From a candidate division BRC1 bacterium ADurb.Bin183 (GTDB lineage: Bacteria > Sumerlaeota > Sumerlaeia > MWCT01), in contig MWCT01000005.1 of assembly GCA_002070185.1 (NCBI GenBank), positions 62,001 to 126,000 of the forward strand: a stretch of DNA of 64,000 bases, written 5' to 3'. Made by a program: the position numbers and the translations under genes. Of the stretch, positions 48,172 through 57,407 are shown piece by piece; the stretch's first letter is position 1, and the number at the start of each line of letters is the position of its first letter. The notes beneath the pieces are model-generated. The model saw nothing but the letters and a program-made list of their open reading frames with translations. It was not told where the DNA came from and did not search any database.

Positions 48172-49085
48172 TGGAACGCCTTCAAAAATATCTTGCTTCT
48201 TGCGGCATTGCTTCGCGCCGAAAATGCGAGGAGTTAATAGCTTCGGGTTGTATTTGCGTGAACGGCAAAACGGTGACCCAAATGGGAATCAGCGTTGACC
48301 CTGAAAAAGACAAGGTTCTGGTCAACGGTCGGCAAGTGTTTCCCGCAGAAAAAATGGTTTATTATGCCCTGAATAAACCTGCGGGATATGTTGTTACAGT
48401 ATCAGATAGCCATGGAACGCCGACTGTAATGGATTTAATGAAAGATGTAGTTGAAAGAGTTTTTCCGGTGGGACGGCTTGACCTCGATAGCGAAGGACTT
48501 CTTATTTTAACGAATGACGGGGAGCTTGCCAATAAGATGATGCACCCCCGCTATCACCTCGAAAAGGAATATATTGTAACCGTCCGGCGCGAAGTGAACG
48601 ACCACAATCTCCGTTGGCTTCGAAAAGGAATCCTTTTGGATGGAAAACTTACTCAATCAGCAACCGTTGATTTAATTCGCAATGAGCGCCATCATGCGCG
48701 CTATCGAGTTATTATAAAGGAAGGACGTAAACGCCAGATACGGGAAATGTTCAAGTCTGTGGGACATCCAGTGCTGGCGTTGAAAAGAGTTGCCGTTGGA
48801 CCTATTCAACTTGCGAAACTTCCCCTCGGTAAATATCGCTCTCTGACACGGCAAGAGATTCGAATGCTTCGCAGCGCGCTAACACAAGCAAGTGCAGAGA
48901 AAAAACCGCAGCAAACAAAAAACGAAAAAAAATCTTATGGAATTGCCAAGAGGTTGAAACATGAACAAAAAAGAGGATATCAGACGCGAGATGCGCAATC
49001 TCGACAGGGAGATAGCAAGTCATCTCGACCGCAGAGCAGAACTGGCAAAAGAAATAAGCCGCCTGAATCAGGGCGCCGAGTATAA
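48171..49085 (+). CDS. rluB: 23S rRNA pseudouridine synthase RluB/RsuA family
   Basis: A 304-residue RNA-modifying enzyme. An N-terminal S4 domain (LQKYLASCGIASRRKCEELI) is followed by the catalytic domain with VGRLDLDSEGLLILTNDGEL near 102 (catalytic Asp) and GRKRQIREMFKSVGHPV near 185. The final 60 residues are basic and low-complexity, and the last 125 bases overlap pheA in another frame. RluB (23S U2605) versus RsuA or RluE cannot be fixed from sequence alone. Confidence 0.9.
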   Translation: MERLQKYLASCGIASRRKCEELIASGCICVNGKTVTQMGISVDPEKDKVLVNGRQVFPAEKMVYYALNKPAGYVVTVSDSHGTPTVMDLMKDVVERVFPVGRLDLDSEGLLILTNDGELANKMMHPRYHLEKEYIVTVRREVNDHNLRWLRKGILLDGKLTQSATVDLIRNERHHARYRVIIKEGRKRQIREMFKSVGHPVLALKRVAVGPIQLAKLPLGKYRSLTRQEIRMLRSALTQASAEKKPQQTKNEKKSYGIAKRLKHEQKRGYQTRDAQSRQGDSKSSRPQSRTGKRNKPPESGRRV

Positions 49086-50037
49086 GGAAGCCGACCTTTC
49101 GGAAACACGTTCGTTAATAGATGAAGCCATACAATCAAGCTCCGGTGCGTTTCCACAGGATGGTTTGAACCGTATTTTTACCGAGATTTTGTCCCAATGC
49201 AATCAATTGGAACGCCCCTTGACTGTGGCATATCTTGGGCCCGATGGAACATTCACCCATCAGGCGGCATTGACGGCATTTGGTTCCGCAGTCCGATTTG
49301 TCCCCCTTGCCACACCGGATGATCTCTTTGATGCCGTTGAGAAAAAACAAGCAGATTTTTCCTGTGTTGCCATTGAAAACTCCACAGGCGGAGTGGTGCA
49401 TTCCGTGCTTGATAGATTCCTGAATTCCGATGTCAAAATCAACTCGGAACTAATACTTTATGTCCGCCACTGCCTTATTTCTAATATCCCGATGAATAAA
49501 ATTAAACGGATTTTTTCTCACCCGCAGCCATTTCTTCAGTGCCGCAAATGGCTTCGTTCCAATCTGCCGGAGGCGCAGCTGGTGGAAGTTTCCAGCACTG
49601 TGGAGGGCGTGCGCAGGGCAAAGGCGTCGGATGACGGCGCGGCGATTTCCGGCGAGCTTGCCGCAAATCTTAATGGGATGAATATCCTCGCAAAGGATAT
49701 TCAGGACACGCTTGAGAATTTTACGCGATTTGTTATCATCGGCAGACAGGCGTCCGCGCCAACCGGCGAGGATAAAACATCGCTGATTCTTTCAATCAAA
49801 CATCGTCCGGGTTCGCTATTTGAAGCGTTGCAGCCTTTTGCATCTCGATTCATCAACATGACAAAGATTGAATCGCGCCCCACACGGCAGCGCCCGTGGG
49901 AATATGTGTTTTTTATTGATTTCGATGGGCACGAAAATGATCGGAAAGTTCAAGATTTACTGGATGAATTAAAACGCGCAACGCTTTTTATTAAATCGCT
50001 CGGGTCATATCCGCGCGCTCGAAATTATGAAGCATAA
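48961..50037 (+). CDS. pheA: Bifunctional chorismate mutase/prephenate dehydratase
   Basis: Makes prephenate and then phenylpyruvate for phenylalanine. The 358 residues have a chorismate-mutase helix bundle (1-90, DREIASHLDRRAELAKEISRL), the dehydratase domain (YLGPDGTFTHQAAL near 100, IENSTGGVVHSVLD near 140, ENFTRFVII near 255) and an ACT domain (HRPGSLFEALQPF, ESRPTRQRPWEY) for phenylalanine feedback. The start at 48961 follows AGAGGTTG and lies 125 bases inside rluB. It is followed by aroF and tyrA. Confidence 0.95.
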   Translation: MNKKEDIRREMRNLDREIASHLDRRAELAKEISRLNQGAEYKEADLSETRSLIDEAIQSSSGAFPQDGLNRIFTEILSQCNQLERPLTVAYLGPDGTFTHQAALTAFGSAVRFVPLATPDDLFDAVEKKQADFSCVAIENSTGGVVHSVLDRFLNSDVKINSELILYVRHCLISNIPMNKIKRIFSHPQPFLQCRKWLRSNLPEAQLVEVSSTVEGVRRAKASDDGAAISGELAANLNGMNILAKDIQDTLENFTRFVIIGRQASAPTGEDKTSLILSIKHRPGSLFEALQPFASRFINMTKIESRPTRQRPWEYVFFIDFDGHENDRKVQDLLDELKRATLFIKSLGSYPRARNYEA

Positions 50038-50060
50038 AATAATTTTAGGAGGTAGTGAAA

Positions 50061-51092
50061 ATGATTATCGTTCTTAGACCTGATGCCAGCGAAGAACAGT
50101 ATAAACAGCTTGTGGATAAAATTGAAAGCCAGGGTCTTCGAGTGCATGTTTCAAAAGGAACGGAAAGAACAATTATTGGAGCCATTGGCGATGAGCGCAT
50201 CCTGCAAAATCTTTCTATTGATGCCATGCCAGGCGTGGAAAACGTCCTGCCGATTTTGAAACCGTACAAACTCGCCAGCCGCGATTTCCACCCCGAAAAA
50301 TCGAAAATCCAAGTCCGTGATGTGGTAATCGGCGGCGATGAGGTTATTGTGGCGGGAGGACCTTGCTCTGTCGAGACTGGCGACTCGCTTTTAAAAACAG
50401 CTATGGCTGTCAAGGCAGCGGGTGGAAAAATGTTGCGCGCCGGCGCATTTAAACCGCGCACATCGCCCTATGACTTCCAAGGTTTAGGGGAAGATGGTTT
50501 GAAAATTTTAGATGAGGCGCGCTCCGCGACTGGGCTTCCCTTTATCACAGAAGTGATGGAAACCCGAACAGTAGAACTGGTTTACCAATATGCTGATGTT
50601 CTTCAGATTGGAGCGAGAAACACGCAAAATTACAATTTGCTCAAAGAAGTCGGACAAACCGACAAACCGGTTCTCCTAAAACGCGGAATGTCTGTTAGCA
50701 TCAAAGAATTTATGCTCGCGGCGGAATATATCCTCAGCGAAGGAAATCAAAAAGTCATTTTATGCGAGCGGGGCATTCGCACATTCGAAACCGCCACGCG
50801 CAACACGCTTGATATCGCCTCTGTTGCCGTTCTTCATTATGAAACTCATCTGCCCGTATGGATTGACCCCAGCCACGCAGCCGGCAATTGGCGATGGGTG
50901 ACACCTCTTGCACGTGCGGCAGTTGCCATCGGCGCTGACGGACTTATTGTCGAAGTTCATGTGAAGCCGGAAAATGCGTGGTCAGACGGCGCACAAACCC
51001 TGCGACCTGATAAGTTTAGCAATTTGATGGCAGAAATACGCAAAGTGGCTGAGGCCATTGGAAGAACCGTCGCTCCGGGAGAAAGCGCCTGA
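50061..51092 (+). CDS. aroF: DAHP synthase with N-terminal ferredoxin-like domain
   Basis: Condenses PEP and erythrose-4-phosphate to DAHP, the first shikimate-pathway step. The 343-residue protein starts at an ATG eight bases after AGGAGG; a GTG two codons earlier is too close. Residues 1-70 form the FL (ferredoxin-like) regulatory domain, followed by the barrel with AGGPCSVET, LRAGAFKPRTSPYDFQG, QIGARNTQNYNLL and ITVLLKRGM-like VLLKRGMS. The gene overlaps tyrA by one base. Confidence 0.95.
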   Translation: MIIVLRPDASEEQYKQLVDKIESQGLRVHVSKGTERTIIGAIGDERILQNLSIDAMPGVENVLPILKPYKLASRDFHPEKSKIQVRDVVIGGDEVIVAGGPCSVETGDSLLKTAMAVKAAGGKMLRAGAFKPRTSPYDFQGLGEDGLKILDEARSATGLPFITEVMETRTVELVYQYADVLQIGARNTQNYNLLKEVGQTDKPVLLKRGMSVSIKEFMLAAEYILSEGNQKVILCERGIRTFETATRNTLDIASVAVLHYETHLPVWIDPSHAAGNWRWVTPLARAAVAIGADGLIVEVHVKPENAWSDGAQTLRPDKFSNLMAEIRKVAEAIGRTVAPGESA

Positions 51093-51961
51093 TGCCTGAT
51101 GGGGTTCACTTTAATCGTCTGGCAATCTTTGGTGTGGGACTTTTAGGCGGTGCAATCGGCAGAAAGTCCAAAGAAATCGGACTCGCGCGGCATGTCATTG
51201 GAATTGGACGCGACAGGCAACGTTTGGAAAGCGCCTGCGCTATGGGCGCAATAGATGAGTGGACAACGGATATTCAAAAAGGCGTTACAGATTGCGAGTT
51301 GCTGATACTTTGCGTGCCTGTTCAAAAAATTATAGAATACATGCCAATAGTCGCCAAATCGGTTTCTTCCGGAACAATAGTCACCGATGTGGGAAGCACG
51401 AAAAAGAGCATTGTTGAGACAGGCAAAAATCTCTTTCATGATAACATCTTTTTTGTCGGCTCCCACCCCATGACAGGTTCTGATAAAAGCGGCTGCCTTC
51501 ACTCATCAGAAGTTGCCTTTAAAGGCGTAACATGCTTTGTTGCCGTTGCGCCGGAAACAGATTATGCAGCCGCGGCGAAGGTCGCCCTATTTTGGAAAGC
51601 GCTCGGAATGATACCCGTTATAATTGACCCAACGCGCCATGATGATTATGTGGCGTTGGTCAGCCACGTTCCGCATCTTGTTTCTGCGGCTTTGGCGAAT
51701 GCCGTATCAATGTGCCCGGAGGATTTGAATTTTATCCGTCAAATATGCGGAAAAGGATTTCGGGATACCACGCGCCTTGCTATGGGCGACCCGCCCATGT
51801 GGGTGGAAATCTTTCTGGAAAATCGGCAAAATATTGTTAACTATTTGGATGGATTTATAAAAATGCTTGCGCGGATTAAAGCCGCCATAAACAACGGCGA
51901 CAAAGTCGAAATTGAAAACTTTTTTGCCAGCGCAAAATCATTTCGCAAAAAATTTGATTAA
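51092..51961 (+). CDS. tyrA: Prephenate dehydrogenase
   Basis: Converts prephenate to 4-hydroxyphenylpyruvate for tyrosine. The 289 residues have a Rossmann motif IFGVGLLGGAIGRK near 12, DVGSTKKSIVE near 100, VGSHPMTGSDKSG near 127 and LVSHVPHLVSAALA near 190. The ATG overlaps the aroF stop (TGATG). It completes a scpB-rluB-pheA-aroF-tyrA unit. No C-terminal ACT domain is present, so feedback may rest on PheA and AroF. Confidence 0.95.
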   Translation: MPDGVHFNRLAIFGVGLLGGAIGRKSKEIGLARHVIGIGRDRQRLESACAMGAIDEWTTDIQKGVTDCELLILCVPVQKIIEYMPIVAKSVSSGTIVTDVGSTKKSIVETGKNLFHDNIFFVGSHPMTGSDKSGCLHSSEVAFKGVTCFVAVAPETDYAAAAKVALFWKALGMIPVIIDPTRHDDYVALVSHVPHLVSAALANAVSMCPEDLNFIRQICGKGFRDTTRLAMGDPPMWVEIFLENRQNIVNYLDGFIKMLARIKAAINNGDKVEIENFFASAKSFRKKFD

Positions 51962-51972
51962 ACAAATAATTT

Positions 51973-52869
51973 TTACAAAGCGCCATCAGTAGCGCGCGGG
52001 GACAATCCCCATCGAAGATTGCGGCGGAATTTTTCAAAATATCGCGCAGGATAGGGCTCGAAAATTCTAATAGGTTTTTCGGCAAGCGAAACCCGAACGC
52101 ATTTGCCCGCTTGCGCATTCCACCAATACTGACCATCAACACAAAACAAGGCATCTTCTCGATCCTTGCGGCAAACTTGTTTTATTTCTATGCTCATATT
52201 GGAGGGGAGAACGACGGGTCTTGCAGAAATAGTATGCGGAAGGAGCGGAGTTATAATCATAGACCGCAACGTTGGATGAACAATCGGTCCGCCTGCCGAT
52301 AAATTGTATGCTGTGGAGCCGGTTGCCGATGATATAACTAACCCATCGCACGGAACCTCGCCGATAGACTGTCCATTGACGCTGACCTCAACATGTATGA
52401 GCCGTGAGCGCGTGTCTTTAATTATAAGAACATCATTCAATGCTACTTTCGGGGCGTTTATAAATGAGCTGCCATCATTTTCAACATTCAGAAGATAACG
52501 TTCAGTGATTTGAATTTTATTTTTTTGAATCAGATTCAAAACCGATGTGATTTCCTTGGGGAGCGCTTGGGCGGTGAATCCCAGACTGCCCAGATTGATA
52601 GGCAGGATGGGGATTTGAATAGGATAAAGATTTCTTACGGCATGAAGGAAAAAACCATCCCCGCCCAATGCGCATAAAAAATCGCACTCCTTGAAATCCC
52701 CTTGTGTAATTTTGAAATGAGTCTGTCTGCCTAATTTAAGAAGCGGGAAAAGCGAATGCTCCACGAACGCCTGGATATGATTTCTTGCGCACCAGCCGCC
52801 AATTTTTTTGACAAGTTCTGGCAGGTCTTTTTTTGCTATATTACCAGTCAGCCCAAGGCTTTTATACAT
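51973..52869 (-). CDS. nadK: NAD kinase
   Basis: Phosphorylates NAD to NADP. The 298 residues show CALGGDGFFLHAVR near 68 (GGDG motif), LPINLGSLGFTAQ near 95, the ALNDVLI block near 145, and DGLVISSATGSTAYNLSAGGPIV near 176. The C-terminal 20 residues extend slightly beyond the core. The length is normal. Convergent with tyrA, 11 bases apart. Confidence 0.95.
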   Translation of the reverse strand: MYKSLGLTGNIAKKDLPELVKKIGGWCARNHIQAFVEHSLFPLLKLGRQTHFKITQGDFKECDFLCALGGDGFFLHAVRNLYPIQIPILPINLGSLGFTAQALPKEITSVLNLIQKNKIQITERYLLNVENDGSSFINAPKVALNDVLIIKDTRSRLIHVEVSVNGQSIGEVPCDGLVISSATGSTAYNLSAGGPIVHPTLRSMIITPLLPHTISARPVVLPSNMSIEIKQVCRKDREDALFCVDGQYWWNAQAGKCVRVSLAEKPIRIFEPYPARYFEKFRRNLRWGLSPRATDGAL

Positions 52870-52908
52870 TAACGCTCCAATGATGAAAAATTAAAAAGCG
52901 CAAAAAAA

Positions 52909-53664
52909 TTATTCTTTGAATGGCTCTTCAGCGGGCAACGGCTCGGGGATTTCTTTGCCGGATTTTTCAAAAACAAGAGAATTAATCTCATATACAATAA
53001 TAATCCAAAGACTGCCGCCAAGCATGGTGTAAAAGAAAACATCAAAACTGAACGAGCCCCCCTCATGCGTTATAGGGCGCATAAATTCTTTGAATACTTC
53101 GCTTTTTTGATACAAGATAATAACAAGAATGATGGGCAAACCAAAGGCAAAGAAAAAGAAGACAAGGCGCCTGATGATTTTTATCAGCGGAGAAGCCGCG
53201 CGGCGAACGGCTTGCTTTTCTTCTTCCTGTTCGGGATATTGTTTTAAAGCGGCATCAATATCCGCAGATGTGGATATGACAGGTTTGATGGGAACGCCCA
53301 CTATGGCTTTTAGATTATCCATCACAGAAAGATCCGATGGATCATCCATTGCCACAACCAACGTTCTATTTTCCATTTTAACCGGAACGAGATGGAATTT
53401 TTCTGCAAATGATTTGGGAATATAAGTCAGACAAAGAGGATCAATTTGCTTGTTTTCCAGACTGATATAATCATAACCGAGTTTTTTTCGCAGAAAACTC
53501 ATCTTGACGCCTTCCGTTACGGCGCCCATTTCAACCAGAATTTGCCCGATGAATTTCCCCGATTCCTTTTGGCGTTTGTCGGCTTCTTCCAACTGGGCGT
53601 TACTGATTAATCCCTCCCGGAAGAGCATATCCCCCAGATTCTCTGTTCCCCATTTTTCAGCCAT
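52909..53664 (-). CDS. Membrane-anchored stand-alone MshEN (GspE N-terminal) domain protein
   Basis: A 251-residue protein. Residues about 5-150 match the N-terminal domain of GspE/PilB ATPases (NLGDMLFREGLISNAQLEEA, LGYDYISL, MENRTLVVAMDDPSDLSVMD). In other bacteria this domain binds cyclic-di-GMP. No ATPase domain follows; instead two transmembrane segments (about 165-190 and 215-237). The usual first Arg of the MshEN motif appears as Asn. The start at 53664 (MAEKW) is preferred; an ATG five codons earlier has no ribosome site. It could couple signalling to a membrane complex; this is inference. Confidence 0.82.
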   Translation of the reverse strand: MAEKWGTENLGDMLFREGLISNAQLEEADKRQKESGKFIGQILVEMGAVTEGVKMSFLRKKLGYDYISLENKQIDPLCLTYIPKSFAEKFHLVPVKMENRTLVVAMDDPSDLSVMDNLKAIVGVPIKPVISTSADIDAALKQYPEQEEEKQAVRRAASPLIKIIRRLVFFFFAFGLPIILVIILYQKSEVFKEFMRPITHEGGSFSFDVFFYTMLGGSLWIIIVYEINSLVFEKSGKEIPEPLPAEEPFKE

Positions 53665-53844
53665 TATATATTGTCCCATTCAAATAATTAAAAATGTTTT
53701 ACTTTACCCCATTCTTGAAAATTAAATTTGTATGATTATTATTTAATTAATTTTATATTCATGGAATCTATTAAAGGCTTTTAAGATTGTCAAATCGAAT
53801 TTGATTCATTTATCGCTTTTTTCTATTCGTTTGTAAATGTTCCC

Positions 53845-53871
53845 TTGACAGCGCATAATCAATGTTATCAT
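53845..53871 (+). promoter_or_regulatory. Candidate promoter of the receiver gene
   Basis: A perfect TTGACA (53845-53850) with TATCAT 15 bases later (53866-53871), or CATATT at 18 bases spacing. It lies about 55 bases upstream of the receiver start. Consensus match only. Confidence 0.35.
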
Positions 53872-53927
53872 ATTTTTATTGATTAAATGCATGACCATAC
53901 CATCAATTTTAATCGGAGTTCTTAAAC

Positions 53928-54311
53928 ATGCCAAAAAAAATTCTTGCCATTGACGATGAAAATGATGTCCTTCTCATTATTAAAACCGCGCTGCTTGGCG
54001 AAGGATATGACGTCATTACAGCTTCTAATGGATATGATGGGCTTGCGTTGGCAGAAGATCAACAGCCTGATTTGATTTTGCTGGATCTGAGAATGCCGGA
54101 GATGGATGGGATGGAAGTGCTTCAGCAACTCCGCAATAATGAAAAAACAGAAAACCTTGCGGTCATCATTCTTACAGGCATATCAGACAAGAAAAAAATT
54201 CGCGAAGCGCTCGATAAAGGCATAACCTACTATATTGTCAAACCTTTCGAATGCCAAGACCTTATATCAAAAATCAATCTTGCTTTGCAGGACATTGAAA
54301 CCAACGCATGA
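53928..54311 (+). CDS. Single-domain response regulator (CheY-like receiver)
   Basis: A 127-residue receiver with acidic IDDEND near residue 8, phospho-acceptor Asp in LILLDLRMPEMDG near 53, the Thr of ILTGI and Lys in IVKPFE near 105. No output domain. It stands alone, facing the methyltransferase gene with an 11-base gap. Its kinase is not in the window. Confidence 0.95.
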   Translation: MPKKILAIDDENDVLLIIKTALLGEGYDVITASNGYDGLALAEDQQPDLILLDLRMPEMDGMEVLQQLRNNEKTENLAVIILTGISDKKKIREALDKGITYYIVKPFECQDLISKINLALQDIETNA

Positions 54312-54322
54312 AGAAAACCTAA

Positions 54323-54964
54323 TCAAGGCTTCAAGGCTCTGATATAATAAATATCTTCCTCATCTAAAAACAGGGCAATTTCCCATCCATTAAGACTAAG
54401 ATGTTTTGCCAACTCTTCCGCTGATGGTAACAGGTGTTTTTTTATCATGCTGTCTGAGGCATCGCCATGTATTTTATTGATGAATTCCCTGCCGCATGAA
54501 TGGGCGATATGCAATACGCCGCCGCGTTTAAGAATTTTTGAAAAATATTCAAGATGAGAATCGGGCGATTCCAGATGAGGCCAAACGTTGAAACAAATAA
54601 TATGATCCGCACTGTTATGAGGCAGGTTCAGATTTATTACGGTAGAGTTGTAAAAACAAACATAAGGAGGCAGATTAAGTTCCAGACAATGTTGAAACAT
54701 TTTGGGAGAAATCTCGCAAGCAGTAATCATACCCCCGTATCCAATTTTTTCTGATAATAATGAGGTCAATCTACCGCAACCGCAACCGGGTTCAACAATC
54801 TGTTCTTCAGGCTTGATATTGAATAATTCGATAAGCCTTTCAACGCACGCCTGCTCATCAGAATCAAAACCCAAAAACAACCCCTCTTCATAACAGCGAT
54901 CAAAAAAACGGGACATCGTTTCAGTATTTGTTTCAATACTCACTTGTGTTTGATTAGTTTTCAT
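54323..54964 (-). CDS. Class I SAM-dependent methyltransferase
   Basis: A 213-residue soluble protein. SAM motif I is VEPGCGCGRLTSLL near 58, the acidic loop is ACEISPKMFQ near 82, and the post-motif region is ICFNVWPHLESP near 122. The motif I cysteines are unusual but not unique. The substrate is unknown; it lies six bases after znuB and is the last gene of the zinc operon. Small-molecule or arsenite-type substrates cannot be distinguished. Confidence 0.85.
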   Translation of the reverse strand: MKTNQTQVSIETNTETMSRFFDRCYEEGLFLGFDSDEQACVERLIELFNIKPEEQIVEPGCGCGRLTSLLSEKIGYGGMITACEISPKMFQHCLELNLPPYVCFYNSTVINLNLPHNSADHIICFNVWPHLESPDSHLEYFSKILKRGGVLHIAHSCGREFINKIHGDASDSMIKKHLLPSAEELAKHLSLNGWEIALFLDEEDIYYIRALKP

Positions 54965-54970
54965 CTTTAT

Positions 54971-55780
54971 TTATACCCCCGGATGAGTTCTGGCGTTGAG
55001 ATGAGCTGCCGCATAAATAAAAGCCGATAAAAGCGCAATACACGAGCCAGTCGGAAGATTAAACTGGTAAGAAATAGCAAATCCCCCGGCGGCGCTTGCA
55101 ACCCCAAATATGGCTGATAGTATGATAACCGAGCGCAGATTTCCGCCAATTTCATACGCCGCCGCAGCAGGACACGTCAAAAGGCTATATAATAAAAGCC
55201 CGCCCACAATATTTAAATTAGCCGCGATGATTGCCGCAGCAATCACGAGAAATAATTTGATAATTCTGCCCACATTAATCCCAGAGGCTCGGGCAAGATC
55301 TGGGCTGAATAAAATTGACTTTAACTCTTTATGAAAAATCAAACAAACAATCGCAAATATCACAGCCAACAAAATCATGATGAAAAGGTTTTTGATATTC
55401 ACAAATAAAAGATTGCCCCACATCATGCCGAGCAACGGGCTGACATCATTTTTCATCAAACCCATTCCAAGAAATACGAGCCCCATCATAACAGAAAATA
55501 GAATGCTTGTGTGAGTGTCTGAATGAACCTTCATGGCAGGGGAGAAAAATCCCCCAAGAATCCATGCGGAAAGCAGAGAAACGCCAAGGGCGCAGGGGAA
55601 TATGGGCAAATGAAGTAGATAGCCCGCAACAGAACCTAACATGGCGGCATGAGAAATCGCAATGCCGATGAACGGAATCCGCATCCCGACAATATATGCC
55701 CCAAGGCAACCAATGCTGCCGCCTCCAACAACGGCTGCTGCTATAATTATACCGAATATTCCAAACCACTCACTCATCAA
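54971..55780 (-). CDS. znuB: Zinc/manganese ABC transporter permease
   Basis: A 269-residue inner-membrane permease of the ABC-3 family with about eight hydrophobic segments. Marks are GCLGAYIVGMRIPFIGIAISHAAMLG near 25 and LLLYSLLTCPAAAAYEIGG near 205. Its start overlaps the ATPase gene by 11 bases. Together with znuC and znuA it would import divalent metal across the inner membrane; zinc versus manganese is not decided by sequence. Confidence 0.9.
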   Translation of the reverse strand: MMSEWFGIFGIIIAAAVVGGGSIGCLGAYIVGMRIPFIGIAISHAAMLGSVAGYLLHLPIFPCALGVSLLSAWILGGFFSPAMKVHSDTHTSILFSVMMGLVFLGMGLMKNDVSPLLGMMWGNLLFVNIKNLFIMILLAVIFAIVCLIFHKELKSILFSPDLARASGINVGRIIKLFLVIAAAIIAANLNIVGGLLLYSLLTCPAAAAYEIGGNLRSVIILSAIFGVASAAGGFAISYQFNLPTGSCIALLSAFIYAAAHLNARTHPGV

Positions 55781-56567
55781 AATCGCCCGTTGCTATGCAA
55801 TGTGTTCTCCCGTTGCGCTCATATATTTCCAAAGGACAATTATAAAGTTTTGAAAGGTATTTAACATTTAAAACCTCTGATGGTTTACCATCCGCAATAA
55901 TCCTGCCGCTGCCAAGAAGAATAATTCTGGAGCAGCAAGGCGGGATATGACCGGTGATATGAGTGGCAAGAATGACAGTTAGCGAATAACGCCGATAAAG
56001 ATTTGTTATGAGCTGGACAAGCCGTTCCTGCCAATCCATATCAAGCCCTGCTGTCGGCTCGTCAAGAATCAGAATCTCCGGCTGCTGAGCCAACGCCCGA
56101 GCTAATTGAACCTTCTGCCTTTCGCCCCCGGAAAGACTTCGATAAGGACGGCGGGAGAGAGACTGAATACCCATCTGCTCCAAAGATGACTCAATCAATC
56201 TCTTTTCTTCCGACTTAGGAAAGCGCTCAGCCTTGTCCATTCCAATCTGAGCCATTTCTACAACCTCATAAACCGTTAAAGGCACAGCCCAGTTGAAATG
56301 AACTTGCTGAGGCACAAGCCCGATTCGCCTACGACGCTGATTGATTTGTTTGACCGAAAACTTTTGAGCATCTTCTCCGAATATTTTCAAAAGCCCTTTT
56401 GTGGGTTTCCAAGTCAGGCTCATAAGAGACATAAGAGATGATTTGCCCGCACCATTGGGTCCAAGAATGCTCAGGAACTCTCCCTGCCGAATAGATAGGT
56501 TGATGTTTTCAAGCAGAGCCCTTTCGCCAATATTTAATCCAACGTCATGGAATTCCAACAAAGTCAT
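55770..56567 (-). CDS. znuC: Zinc/manganese ABC transporter ATP-binding protein
   Basis: A 265-residue ATPase with Walker A LGPNGAGKSSL near 35, signature LSGGERQKVQLARAL near 145, Walker B ILILDEPTAGLD near 165 and the switch His in LATHITGH. Its start overlaps the znuA stop by four bases (ATGA). The gene order substrate-binding protein, ATPase, permease is the normal znu layout. Confidence 0.92.
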   Translation of the reverse strand: MTLLEFHDVGLNIGERALLENINLSIRQGEFLSILGPNGAGKSSLMSLMSLTWKPTKGLLKIFGEDAQKFSVKQINQRRRRIGLVPQQVHFNWAVPLTVYEVVEMAQIGMDKAERFPKSEEKRLIESSLEQMGIQSLSRRPYRSLSGGERQKVQLARALAQQPEILILDEPTAGLDMDWQERLVQLITNLYRRYSLTVILATHITGHIPPCCSRIILLGSGRIIADGKPSEVLNVKYLSKLYNCPLEIYERNGRTHCIATGDFDE

Positions 56568-57406
56568 TTTTTGCTCGTTAGATTCGAAAGCAAATTATTC
56601 AGATTGTTGCGTATAAGCGAATAAAAATCGTTTTCTGTGGGAGCCATCGAAGGAAAGTTGCTAAAAACCACCAAAGGCACGCCAAGCCGCGAAGCAATTG
56701 CCGAGCCCATTTGCCCGCCTTCCTGAAGATTCGATACGACGAACTGAACATCAGCATTAGATTCTTTATTCAGAAGAGATTGCAAGGCGGGCGGAGAGAC
56801 GGAATCAGCGCCGGAGTATTCCGCCATAACATCAAGCCCGAGCCATCTGCAAAAAAATGATTGATGACCCGATGAGATTACTTTCGCTCCCTTAAGCCCC
56901 GAATCATTTATTTTAAATTCGCATTCATTTGTAAGGTCGTTTATTTTTTTTTGAATGTTGGCAAAGTTGTCATCAAATGTTGCCTTCTTGTCGGGAAATG
57001 CGGCGCACAAACCTTCATAGGTCTTCTGAACAATCTGATAATAACTGTCAGGAATGCAAAGCCCTTCAGGGGCAGGAATGGGTTGAATGACAAATGACTT
57101 TGGCGCAATAGCTCGAATCTTCTCATCAATGCCTTTTTGAAAATCAAAGCGAAGAAACAAAACCGAATTCTTTATTTCTTTGATGATCCCAGGAGCAATA
57201 TCAAAGTGCCCCGGGCATAACCCCGGCGGAACCAGCCGCGCTATTGCTATCTCATCGCCGCAGATATCGCGCGCCGCGCATTCCAGATAAGAGGTCGTTA
57301 CAGCAATAACCGGACTTTTATTATTGTTTTGAAATGAACAGGATACTATAAGCAGTAAAATAGAAAGATGCGTTAAAATAAATTTTACAGTTTTTTTCAT
57401 CATCAT
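56564..57406 (-). CDS. znuA: Zinc/manganese ABC transporter substrate-binding lipoprotein
   Basis: A 280-residue lipoprotein (signal ending LLIVSC) of the cluster 9 metal-binding family. Likely metal ligands are the His in CPGHFDIAPG near 63 and the His in SGHQSFFCRWLG near 177. The His-rich loop of classical ZnuA is absent, which is common in homologues. The start has three successive Met codons and no clear Shine-Dalgarno site. It follows the pseudopilin gene by one base, so it is in the same transcript. Confidence 0.9.
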   Translation of the reverse strand: MMMKKTVKFILTHLSILLLIVSCSFQNNNKSPVIAVTTSYLECAARDICGDEIAIARLVPPGLCPGHFDIAPGIIKEIKNSVLFLRFDFQKGIDEKIRAIAPKSFVIQPIPAPEGLCIPDSYYQIVQKTYEGLCAAFPDKKATFDDNFANIQKKINDLTNECEFKINDSGLKGAKVISSGHQSFFCRWLGLDVMAEYSGADSVSPPALQSLLNKESNADVQFVVSNLQEGGQMGSAIASRLGVPLVVFSNFPSMAPTENDFYSLIRNNLNNLLSNLTSKK

Positions 57407-57407
57407 T

